Of a stretch of DNA of 64,000 bases, positions 46,927 to 58,300 are shown piece by piece. Origin of the DNA: Phocoena phocoena (lineage: Eukaryota; Chordata; Mammalia; Artiodactyla; Phocoenidae); contig NC_089234.1 in NCBI RefSeq assembly GCF_963924675.1, positions 63,213,588 to 63,277,587 of the forward strand. Direction: 5' to 3'. Both the position numbers and the translations under genes were made by a program. Position 1 is the first letter of the stretch; the number at the start of each line of letters is the position of its first letter. Under the pieces are notes generated by a model. It had not been told where the DNA came from and did no database searches. It saw nothing but the letters and a program-made list of their open reading frames with translations.

Positions 46927-47264
46927 TATTTTTGGCTGCATTGGGTCTTTGTTGCTGCGCGCAGGCTTCCTCTAGTTGCAGCGAGCAGGGGCTACTCTTC
47001 GTTGCAGTGCGCGGGCTTCTCATTGCAGTGGCTTCTCTTGCTGCGGAGCACAGGCCGTAGGTGCGCAGGCTTCAGTAGTTGTGGCACATGGGCTTAGCTG
47101 CTCTGCAGCATGTGAGATCTTCCCACAACTACTGAGCCCGTGGTCTGCCACAAGAGAAGCCATCTCAATGAGAAGCCCACGCACCGCAATGAAGAGTAGC
47201 CCCTGCTCGCTGCAACTAGAGGAAGCCTGCGCGCAGCAACAAAGACCCAATGCAGCCAAAAATA
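46927..47264. repeat. Fold-back CHR-1 SINE (114-bp inverted repeat)
   Basis: The left arm 46927-47040 is the reverse complement of the right arm 47151-47264 with 6 mismatches in 114; the outer 74 bp are perfect. The 110-bp middle is SINE text from the tRNA side (to tgtgagatcttcccac). Both arms are the SINE 3' half, pointing outward. Confidence 0.92.
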
Positions 47265-47339
47265 AATTAAATTTATTTTAAAAAATCAGTAGTGTAAAAA
47301 AAAAGTCATAGTAGGTGCTCAGTATATATGTGTGACTAG

Positions 47340-47580
47340 GAAAGTGGTTGGCACATGATTAATAATGGTCTATCATTACTATGAACCAGTTAACATTCTA
47401 TATTTAAATCATCTAATCCTCAGAACTCTGTGAAATACTATTATTATTCCCATTCTGCAGATTAGGAATTGAAGTCTAGAGAGATTAATAATTTATCAAA
47501 GGTCACATACAATAAATAGGCAGTTTTGCTCCACAGCCCACACCTTTAATCATTATGCAATACTGTCTTGTAGTAGGAGC
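47340..47580 (+). mobile_element. MIR element
   Basis: tctaatcctcagaactctgt, tcccattctgcagattagga and aggtcacatacaa follow the MIR order. Confidence 0.65.
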
Positions 47581-48037
47581 TCAATAAACCACTGTGATAC
47601 ACAGTGCTGACCTCAAAAGACCTAGCTGGAAGAATGCCCAGATGAAAACTAAAATAGCCCAGACGAAAATTAAAATAAAGATTTTTTATAAATGTAAGGA
47701 TAAATCCTTAGACAGACACACCTGAGAAACACAAAGACACAGGACTAGGAAACTCAAGATGGGAGAGTTCTGCCTGCCATTTGGGGAACAGTCCCTGTGG
47801 AAATTGTCCAATGAATGGCACAGAGTACAGGTCACCGTTAACACAGTGACCTGACATTTAGGCAATGATCACCTCTTGCTGTTAACATCAAAAGACAGAG
47901 GGACAACTGGACACTGGGTACACTTCTCGATCTAATTATCTATTACGTTAGATGCAGGGGGACAAGGAGCTTGTAAAGTGACAGATGGAGATGTCTCAGC
48001 AAAATTCAGAATGTGGCAGAACCTACAGAACAAATGG

Positions 48038-48155
48038 GGACTTCCCTGGCAGTCCAGTGGTTGGGACTCTGCCTTCCAATGCAGGGGGTGTGGGTTTGAT
48101 CCCTGGTCAGGGACCTGGGATCCCACATGCCACTGTGCCAAAAAACCAAAAACAT
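48038..48155 (+). mobile_element. tRNA-derived SINE (short form)
   Basis: ggggacttccctggcagtcc, gggtttgatccctggtcagg, tail aaaaaaccaaaaac. Confidence 0.87.
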
Positions 48156-48267
48156 GGAACAGAGGCAATGTTGTAACAAGTTCAATGAAGACTTTAAAAA
48201 ATGGTCCACATCAAAAAAAAAAACCCAAAAAACTATATATGTACTTATCTTTTTTAATTTTTTAAAA

Positions 48268-48590
48268 ATAAATTTATTTTTTATTTTTGGCTGCATTGGG
48301 TCTTCGTTGCTGCGCACGGGCTTTCTCCGGTTGCGGTGAGCAGGGGCTACTCTTCATTGCGGTGGCTCCTCTTGTTGCGGAGCACAGGCTCTAGGTGTGC
48401 AGGCTTCAGCAGTTGCGGCATGCGGGCTCAGTAGTTGTGGCTCGCAGGCTCTAGAGCACAGGCTCAGTAGTTGTGGCGGATGGGCTTAGTTGCTCTGCGA
48501 CATGTGGGATCTTCCCGGACCAGGGATCAAACGCGTGTCCCCTGCATTGGGAGGCGGATTCTTAACCACTGCGCCACCAGGTAAGTCCCT
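48268..48590 (-). mobile_element. CHR-1 type SINE, long form
   Basis: Antisense tail tttttggctgcattgggtct through actgcgccaccaggtaagtc. Confidence 0.9.
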
Positions 48591-49408
48591 TCACTTATCT
48601 TTTGACTCAGCTGTCCCACTCCTAGGAATCTACTCTGAAGATACCCCTCCAACAGTATGTAAATACATATATAACAAGGTTCCTCACTGCAGCAATGTTT
48701 GTAATTGAAAAATATTGGAAACAACCTATGTGCCCATACATAATAAGAAAATGGTTGAATAACTATAGTATACCCACACAGTGGAGTATGATGCAGTTGT
48801 AAAACAAAGAATGCTATGAACTGATGTGATTTCCAGCACATACTGTTAAGAAAAAAAAGCTCAAAGAAGCATCTATAGGATGGCACCCTTCATGTTAATA
48901 TCGTTTTGATAATTGTACTATGGTTACGGAAAACATTAACACTGGTGGAAACAGTGTAGAGTATACACAAACTTTCTGTTCTATTTTTGCAACATTTATG
49001 TAAGTCTAAAATTATTTCAAAATAAAATCTTTTCAAGAAATGCAAGTGACCAATAAATGTAAGATGTTAATCCTCGCTCAATTAAAAGACACAAATGAAA
49101 ACGATGTATTAGTTTGCACCTAGCAAAGTGACAAAAGGAAGCCAACACCTAATGTTAGTGCTGTGGGGAAACAGGTTCTCTCCTAGGCTTTAGGGTAGGA
49201 ACATAAACTGGAACTGCTTTGGAGAGCAACTTGCATCAAAATTTAAAATACATTCACTTTGACCCTGCACTCCTACAAGTGACAATCAGACAAGTACACA
49301 AAGATTACACAAAGACATTCATTTTAGGGTTGTTTATAATAATGAAAGATAAAATAACATGTTCATACTGTGAGATACTATGAGATGGCACAGTCATCAA
49401 AAGTGGCA

Positions 49409-49519
49409 CAGGGACTTCCCTGGTGGTCCAGTGGTTAAGCCTCTGCATTTCCACTGCAGGGGGCGCCGGTTGGATCCCTGGTCTGATGCCTGGTCGGGGA
49501 ACTTAAAAAAAAAAAAAAG
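49409..49519 (+). mobile_element. tRNA-derived SINE (short form)
   Basis: gggacttccctggtggtcca to ggggaacttaaaaaaaaa, flanked by ggcacag on both sides. About 230 bp beyond the inferred end of DDX21. Confidence 0.88.
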
Positions 49520-49749
49520 GCACAGATCTGTACTTACAGTAAAGGATGCACATACGGAGGGAAAAGCAATTCACAAAACTGAAGGAATGATTCCAATTTT
49601 GTAAACGAATTCCTGGAAGAGATGCTCCAAATATGTTGGATATGTGGTGACTTGCTTGTTTTTTCTATGTTTGGATTTTTATACCCATCACTTATTATGT
49701 TTAAAACAAAAATTTCAAGCTTCAATTTTAGGGAAAAAGTCACCAAAAA

Positions 49750-52108
49750 CATAAATAGTAAATACTAACTTTATTGTGGCATAAAGCTGTATTTTTATAC
49801 ATTAACTCAATTTTACAGTAAAAACACTTTATGTATAACTGTAAAGAAACTGCTGCACAGATAGTTCCAACATAAAAATTGGTATTTTAAAAGTTCATTG
49901 AGTTGATACATAAATTGGAAAATATTTTCTCTGTAGAAAATAGTAAAAATGCTAACATTTCCCAGGCTAGCACAACAAGCCCATTTAAACCGTACAGTAG
50001 CTGAATTATACATTTATAAATATGGTTTGAATTCTGGGATCCAGGAGAAACTTTAGCTTCATTTACTAAAACAGCCATGTTGTCCTAAGTTGTGTAAAGT
50101 GAAATTCCCATTAATCTTCCCCCTTACTTTTGATTTATGCCTGATTATTTCTTCCTAAAGGACAGGTACACTGTTCTTTTAATCTACTTGATAAAGTAAC
50201 CCATTCTTACCCAAACTTAAATGTTTTGGTTGTTATTTAAGTATGCTCAGCATCTCAGCAAAACCAGAATTTAATAAAACATGATCCACAAGGCACGAGT
50301 TGTTGGTCATCAAATACCTTCCTCCCCTTGACTCCCTCTGGCTTGATGGGAAACCACGAGAAGGTCAAGCAATAAAATTGTCAAGTGGATCAAGGAATAA
50401 AAGCCAAGTGAATTTGAGAACAGAGAAACATCCAGTCAGGATGCAAGGACAGAAATGAAGTCCAAATAGAAAAAGGATGCTGCCTCAAGAATCAAGGAGT
50501 TGAGTTGGCTATCTGAGCCCCTTACTGCAAAGGTGACTAAGAACCAGTTGGATATAAAGACCCTGCCAGAGAAACCAGTGCCTAGAAAGATTTCAGTTGT
50601 TCAAAATAATTAAATGAAAACAAGACAGGCCATGTATTTGAACTCCTCCTGTCATAGTTTATTTCCTGAGATTCCCAATACAGAATTTCTAGGAATTAAG
50701 GCAAGAGGACAATGTTACTCGTAAGCTCCTGCACAAGGTTTCCCAGAAAAATAATACTCGAGACCTCAGAGCAATATCGGGCCAGGGGCTACATTAAGTT
50801 CTTCAGTTCCCTCAAAGTAACAACTTAAAAATAACCATATAGAGTTTGTCTTAAAAGGAAGTCTCTAGGTAGCTGCAACCTATCAACAGAGTAGCAGCCA
50901 TCTAATAAAAAGAAAGAGATCCTATACGTGGCTATAGGAACTAGGCCTTGAGAAACTAAACTGGATCATTCTACCTAAAATTCCCAGCTTGCCCGTTAGA
51001 AGTTAAACTCTAGAAACATTAATGACTCATTAAGTTTTCACCATTAAAAGAATGCTTTATCCCACACCTTCACTTGTTCTTTTCTTTGCTCTCAATACAC
51101 GTTTCCTTCTTGCATGTGGAATATATTTTCAGTGGGGTTTTTTTGACTCTTCAGCCATGCAAATCTCTGCCCCCTATTCCTTTAGTTCCTCCTTAGTAAA
51201 TAATGTTAATCTTCCAATAGGAAGTGGACTATGTTATCATCAAGCACCATTTATCCTGTCTCCTTACTTATGAAGAAAGTTACTGGGCCATGCTATACAC
51301 TTGGAATTCCTTAAAGATACTTGCTTTCTAGTAAAATACTTCTATATGTACATATATATTTTTAAAAAATCTGTGAAGAATTCACTGAAGCATGAATCAC
51401 CTTATATTGAGAAGCTAATAATGTATCAAAATGCACATAACAATGGCTAATCTATATACTATCGCCTATCAAATGTATCACCACCTCCAAATCTAGAGCA
51501 TATGCTGGCATAAACTGTGTTACATCCCAGCTGAGATTGAATCTTGCTTCAAAACATTGCTCAGTGTTAATTCTCAGAAGATACATTATAGGACCATAGG
51601 AGTAAATGTTAGGCAAGTGGCTGAGGAATACCAATTACATAACAAAGCCTTGAGTGCTCAAAGTGCCTCTCCAGAAACTGTTGCGTTCCCCCATGGTATT
51701 TAGGAAGGACACTATTAAGAGACATCTCTAAGTATAAAGACAGGTCAACTTCACAAGTATTTAAAATATTTTAGAATACCTGTACTTCTGTTACTGATGC
51801 AGTAGGGATATCAAAGCAGATACATGCTTGCTTCTATCTTATCATCTATAGACACTGCATTAGAATATGTACTGAATTCACACACCTTTTCCAAAGGAAT
51901 ACCCGATACAGAAGTAGCAACAAAGTTATAAATGACAATGATCAGATGAAATAATTTAGATGAAGCCTGTCTCTCTTGAAGAGATGGGGACTGGGCAAGT
52001 GGTCAGGAAGGAAATACAATATGCTTTTAACTTTGTATGAAAAATAATGTTCAGTTTCCTGTTGCCGAACATAGTTCTGTTTTTGCCACATAAATCCTCT
52101 ACCTCAAA
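49750..52108 (-). other. DDX21: DDX21 3' UTR with poly(A) signal at 49770-49775
   Basis: About 2.35 kb of unique DNA without recognisable SINE or L1 follows the DDX21 stop. AATAAA (minus strand) lies at 49770-49775 and is followed by a GT/T-rich stretch (tttttggtgactttttccc on the minus strand) suitable as a downstream element. It contains the 46-bp copy of exon 14 at 51773-51818. The extent is inferred. Confidence 0.6.
51773..51818 (-). repeat. Duplicate of DDX21 exon 14 (35 exonic bases plus donor)
   Basis: The 46 bases are identical to 52940-52985, in the same orientation, 1167 bp apart. The copy keeps 39 exon bases of exon 14's 3' part plus the donor start gtattct, but lacks the exon's first bases and acceptor. 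Outside the 46 bp the two places are unrelated. It lies about 290 nt after the DDX21 stop codon. Confidence 0.9.
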
Positions 52109-52378
52109 TTACTGTCCGAATGCTTTACTAAAATTCCGCTTCTGGCCTTTGTTTTGGAATCTGTTACTTTTGTTGCCACCTCCTGATCGCTGTCCTCTGA
52201 AGCTTCTATTTCTTTCCCGCTGTCCCCTGAGACCTCGATTGCCTTCCCGCTGTCCCCTGTAGTTTCTGTTTCCTTCCCGCTGTCCCCTGAAGCTTCGATA
52301 TCCTTCCCGTGGTCCTTCTAGCTCTGGTTGCTCTGTGGCCACAGAAAGCTGCCAGCGCCGTGAATCATGCCATTTTTC
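52109..52378 (-). CDS. DDX21: DDX21 exon 15 (terminal coding exon)
   Basis: The exon has 270 bp and encodes the last 89 residues, [10 protein letters not shown] to SKAFGQ, then TAA at 52109-52111. The length equals human. It contains four decapeptide repeats built on FRGQR, YRGQR, LRGQR and FRGQR, the arginine/glycine-rich tail that binds RNA G-quadruplexes. The terminal [13 protein letters not shown] matches human nearly completely. The acceptor is tctcaacag. Confidence 0.96.
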   Translation of the reverse strand, partial: EKWHDSRRWQLSVATEQPELEGPREGYRSFRGQREGNRNYRGQREGNRGLRGQRERNRSFRGQRSGGGNKSNRFQNKGQKRNFSKAFGQ

Positions 52379-55300
52379 CTGTTGAGAGATGGTTTCGTTT
52401 TCACCTGCTCTGATTTTTACTGAATTTGGTTTAAAAAGGCATGAGAAAGATAACATTTTTTCCCTTTTTCTAAAGAAAAACTTGATTGATAACCTAAGTG
52501 CTTAAAAGATCACTGGTCAAAAATAAAATAAGTTTCACTATGAGATATACCCTCATCATTTATTCAATTCAATTACTACAGGGTATCCACAGCTGTCAGG
52601 TAGTAAACATATAAATATACCACTTGCAAACACATTTCTCACAGCAGTACGGAATAAAGATATAGCAATGTCTATATAAACCCCGTGTAACATACACGGG
52701 GTTTGTGAAAAAAGCTGGATATTGTTCACAATGCTGTAGAAAGGAAAAAAGGAAAACAGGCAGGCTGAATAAGAAAAATATTAGTATAAAGAGGGTAGGA
52801 GAAAAAAAAATACTAAAATATAATTCTTAGTTATTTTTAGTAAAGGGGCTAGAGCTATTGTTTCCCTTTCTATTATTCTATATTTTAAATAATAAATATT
52901 TTACCATTTAGATATGTTAACTTCAAAATCTAAGAGAAAAGAATACCTGTACTTCTGTTACTGATGCAGTAGGGATATCAAAGCAAACACCCTAGAAATC
53001 AAAACAAATGCCAGTTAATCCACACTTGGACAAGAATTATAAAATGCACCTTAAATGATACTCCAAAAGACCAGGTATTATGTAAAAGAAACAACCCAAA
53101 CAAACCAGGTATCCATTTTAGATAAACTTTAGACCAAGCCCCAACACATAATACCTCCCCAAAGCACAATAATAAAAAGCCAGGGATATTAAAAAAAAGG
53201 ACTCAAAACTACTTGGAACCGACTAGAGATCATTCTTGGCTTTCACACTGTGCTAATCCTCACAGAGCTATTAGCTACATTTTATAGCTGAGGAAACAGA
53301 GGCTTGGAGAGGCTAAATCACTTGTCGAAGGCCCCGCAGCTGGTAAGAGCAGCTTTTAAAAATCTGGTCAGTATGGCTCTTAAATAAAACCTATGGTCTA
53401 AAAACATTAAAATACACTGCCTTCCATCAGAAAGACTGATGTAAGGATGACCTAACTAAAAGCAGAAAAATAAATGATCTTGTATTGTTTTCTATGTTTA
53501 TAATTCAGCCGCCTATGAAGAGTTTAAAAATTAAATACTTTACAGGACACTAGCTTTGATAACAAGCAGTGCCATCATCTCCAATGAAGTCCTCAATATC
53601 TGGTTGGGGAACTAAGATCCTGCAAGTTGCGGGGTGCAGACAAAAAATTTTTAAATCCTGTTTCTTGGCGTCCACAAAATAATCAAACTCCCCCCGCAAC
53701 TGACACAGGCACTCCTCTCCCCTGGCTGTCTTTAATTACAATACTTTGAGGAACATCCCTTCCACCCAACAATTTACCCAATTATAACCACAGGTAGCAT
53801 CAGGTACTAATGCCATTTGCGGGAATCTTCATTCACATATTTACTAAGTACTCAATACCAGGCACTCATTGCAGTACAGAGACGTCTAGAAAACAGTTTT
53901 GGCCCTTGACTCAGCCACCGTCTTCTTGAGGCTCTCAGTCAGTAAGCAAGCACAGCAAAGCAAAATTTACATGAATAAAGCTATGCCTTAAGAACTGTGA
54001 AGCACATGTACAGGTGCCCCCAACTCTGCCATTCGGCCAGGGGAAGCTCCAGAAAGACTTAAGACCAAGTCATAAAGGATACCATGGAGATAAGAAATAC
54101 TATATAAACAGTGGATTGAGCATAAGGATGAAAGAAAGCAAGATGTACTTGGCATTGTTGGGAGTGGAGGGCATTGGTGGTGAGGAGACAGAGATGAAGT
54201 TGGTAAGGAGGACAGAAGCCAGCTCGTGAAGAAGCTCCATGTGAAAGTTGGGACTTTATCCCATAGATTATGTGGAGTTGCTTAAGGAGGTGAAAAACAT
54301 GGTCAGACAAGCAATGAGTTGAAGATAAACCTGATATGGTTCACAAGCCAGTAGTTCTCCAAGTATAGTCCATGCACCCCTGGAACCCTGAGATTTTTTT
54401 TGTGGGGGGGGGGTCCACAAAGTCAATTTTTTTTTTTTTTTTTTTTTTTTGCGGTACACAGGCCTCTTCTGTCCTTTTCACTCTCATTAAGGGTAGAGAG
54501 GAGTTTACCAGACACTACATTACACGTGATATTGCTCAGATGACTAACAGAAAATGATATTCTTACGCTTTATTAGAATTTCAGTCTTCATTTCTAATAC
54601 TCTAAATATCAATAGATATAACCCATCTAAACAAAAGCTTTTTGCTATCCCCAACATTTGTTAAGAATGTAAAGAGGTCATAAGACCAAAATGTTTGAGA
54701 ATTGCTGTGCTAGTCTACGCCATTAACTGAGAACAGGAGTCAGAAGAAAGAACACCAGGCTTGGAAGGCAAGATTTTAAATTTTGAATTCAATTTTGAGT
54801 AAGTTTGTATTAAGGTGCTTAATAAACCCAATCTGGGTGGAGCTGTCAGGGAAGCAGCTGGATCTTCAAGTCTGGCACTTCATGCAGATGGTTCAGGTTA
54901 GAGATACACAGAGGGTACGTGTCAATGACTAAGTGGCAACTGAGGGTCATGGATGACAATGCCCAGAGAAGACTATATACAGAGTGAAAGCGCGCAGCGT
55001 CCCCATAGAACAGGGAGAAGCTACTGTACAGTGTTTTATTGCCAGCATGAAGCTAACGAACCAAGGCAAAGTCACAGAAGAAGCCCCAGCCTTACCTGCT
55101 TTCCTTTGAGAAAGACCATTCCCTTCACTTTGGAATCAATATCCTCACCCAGTTGCTCTTTAAGTTCTTTCCAAGCATAACTAATATTTGGCATTTCTAT
55201 TGAGCACTGCAAGATCATGGTCACAAAACCCTATGGAAGAAAGGGGAACAAAATTAAAGTCTCAGAAACAAACCTAAGTGATAAGCACTTGTCCTTATGT

Positions 55301-58300
55301 TTCTGAAATATTTATAGGAAAGCTGTTCCTAAAAGCATACCCCTCCCACCCCACCATTTTAGTACAAGTAAAACTGGGGAACTCTGAATAAGATTGGTGG
55401 ACTGTGCTAGTGTTGGTATCCAGACTGTGATAGTACATTTTGCAAAATGTCACCACTGGCGGAAACTGGCAAAGTGTACAAGGAATCTCTCTGTATTAAC
55501 TCTTAAAACTTTATGTGAACCTACAATTATCTCAAAGATTTCAACTTAAAAAAAAAAAAAAGGAAAGCATCACCTTCTTAAGTTTCTAGGTATGCTGGCT
55601 AAATGTATCATATGCACTTATGTGTCCACATGCTTGGGTTTTTTAGGATGAAAAACTTGACATATAATTCACATACCATAAAATTTGCCATTTTAATGTA
55701 TACAATTCAGGGGTTTTTAGTATATTCACAAGATTTGCGATCATCACCACTATCTCAAATTCCAGAACATGTCATTATCCCCCCCCCCCGCAACAAATAC
55801 AAAAACCCACATTCCCGTTAGCAGTCACTGCCATTCCCTCCTCTGAGGAGACACTGCAACCACTAATCTACTTTCTGTCCCTACGGATTTGTGTTTTTAC
55901 ATATGTATCTCAACCTTCATGAAAAAGTTAAAACAACTGGAAGTTTCAATGGAACACTTTTGAATCCTGCTCAAACTCTAAATTGTGAAGTGTCAGGAAT
56001 TTGACAGGGACCCTTACCACATCTGAGTTGATCAAGGAGCGCTGGCTGACTGACGTGGCACCTGAAATATGGGCCAGGGCTGCTGCCAGGGCTTCCACAG
56101 CTCCCTTCTCCTCGATCAGCCTCTCGGCTGACTGCTTGAAGTGAACAATCGCAGTGGGAGGCACAGAATCCAAAAGCCTGTGGTTTGAGAATGTATTTGT
56201 TAGGAGAAAGGACAAAAGTGGACTGATTTCATTTTCAAGACATCATCATCTCAAGATAAATCAATATCTTTGAAACCAAATCTTGCATATGTCTAACATC
56301 ATTTTGATGCAGTGTATAATACTTATTAGCATTTCTTTTGATCATGAACCCTCCCTGTCTATTTTTTAAATAAGCATCTCACATATTTATAATAGTAATT
56401 GTGGAAAGCACTCTAAAAATGTTGCTCAGACTCTGGTTCTGAAGCAGAGGATGTAGCTCACCACCTGGAAACATCTGGAAAACAGTCGGAACCTTATTGG
56501 TCTCCATAATACCAACGTCACTCACCTCCCAGTAATACACTGCACAACCAGGGATGCTAAACAGCTAAATATCCTTGCAAATCAAAAAAATGGGCAGAAC
56601 ACCTAAACAGACACTTCTCCAAAGACATATGCATGGCCAATAGGCACATGAACAAATGCTCAACAATGCCAATTACTAGAGAAATGCAAATCAAAACTAC
56701 AATGAGGTATCACCTCACAGTGGTCAGAAGGGCCATCATCGAAAAGTCTATATAAACAATAAATGCTGGAGAGGGTATGGAGAAAAGGGAACCCTCCTAC
56801 ACTGTTCGTGGGAATGTAAATTGGTACAGCCACTGTGGAAAACAGTACAAAGGTTCCTTAAAAAACTAAAAATAGAAGTACCATATGATAGTTCCCACTG
56901 CTGGGCATATATCTGGAGAAAACTCTAATTCAAAAAGATACACGTGGGCTTCCCTGGTGGCGCAGTGGTTGAGAGTCCGCCTGCCGATGCAGGGGACACG
57001 GGTTCGTGCCCTGGTCCGGGAAGATCCCACATGCTGTGGAGTGGCTGGGCCCGTGAGCCATGGCCACTGAGCCTGCGCGTCCGGAGCCTGTGCTCCGCAA
57101 CGGGAGAGGCCACAGCTGTGAGAGGCCCGCGTACCGCAAAAAAAAAAAAAAAGATACACGCACCCTAACGTTCATAGCAGCACTACTGACAATAGCCAAG
57201 AATGGAAGCAACCTAAGTGTCCAGCAACAGATGACTAGATAAAGATGTGGTACATACATAAAAAGGAATTTTACTCAGCCATAAGAAAGAATGAAATATT
57301 GCCATTTGCAGCAACATGGACAGACCCAGAGATTATCATACAAATGAAGTAAGCAACACAAAAACAAATATCATATACCACTTATATGTGGAATCTAAAA
57401 AGTAATGCAAATGAACCTATTTACAAAACAGAAATAGACGCACAGACATAGAAAACAAACATGGTTACCAAAGGTGAAGGCTGGGGGTGGGGAGTGAGGG
57501 GTAGAAGGAATAAATTAGGAGTATGGAATTAACAGATACATACTACTATATATAAAATAAATAAACAACAAAGATTTGCTATATGGCACGGGGAACTATG
57601 TTCAATGTCTTGTAATAACCTGTAATGGAAAAGAGATCTGCAAAATTATACACACACACAAACACACACACAAAACTGAATCACTTTGCTATATACCTGA
57701 AACTAATACAATATTGTAAATCATTATAGTTCAATAAAAAATAAATATTCTTCAACTTGTAGGACAATGGCACAAAATAAAGAATTTTCTTGCCCCCATG
57801 CCAGCAGCACCTCCAACGACACTCTTAATCTAATCCTCACCATCTAGACATTTACCATAACTTTTTCCTACACGATATATAAGGTACAGTTACTTAAAAT
57901 GCCCAAGACAAACCAAACTACTAGTAGTGGCTTCCTCTGGTGAACAGGATTGGGTAGGGATGAGTAGAAACAAGAGTTTTTGTTTTCTAAGCACAGCCTG
58001 TTTTTTTAACAAGCAGGTTATCAATTTTTAAAACAATGAATAAATAAAATAAATTTTAAAAGGCTAAATCTCATTACTACACAAAAACATGTAATAAATA
58101 GAGCAAGCACTAAAACAGACCACAGCAGTGGTAGGGAACATACCTGATGGCATCTTTGCTAGAAGCTTTTATTATCTCTGTTGCAGAAGGAACACCTATT
58201 CTCTTAAATTTAATTCCCTATAAGAAAATGAACGATAACTTAATGTACAATGAGGCCATCAACTGTTTCCATTGAGATTAGTATTCCCCCAATTTTTTAA

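Larger units (their letters stand above)
48160..49600 (+). mobile_element. Old LINE-1 (L1M/HAL1-like) remnants with SINEs
   Basis: tgtcccactcctaggaatct, then attggaaacaacctatgtgc and gaaaatggttgaataactat are the ORF2 tail order of an old L1. A second similar unit follows from 49060. SINEs sit at 48268-48590 (minus) and 49409-49519 (plus). Confidence 0.65.
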
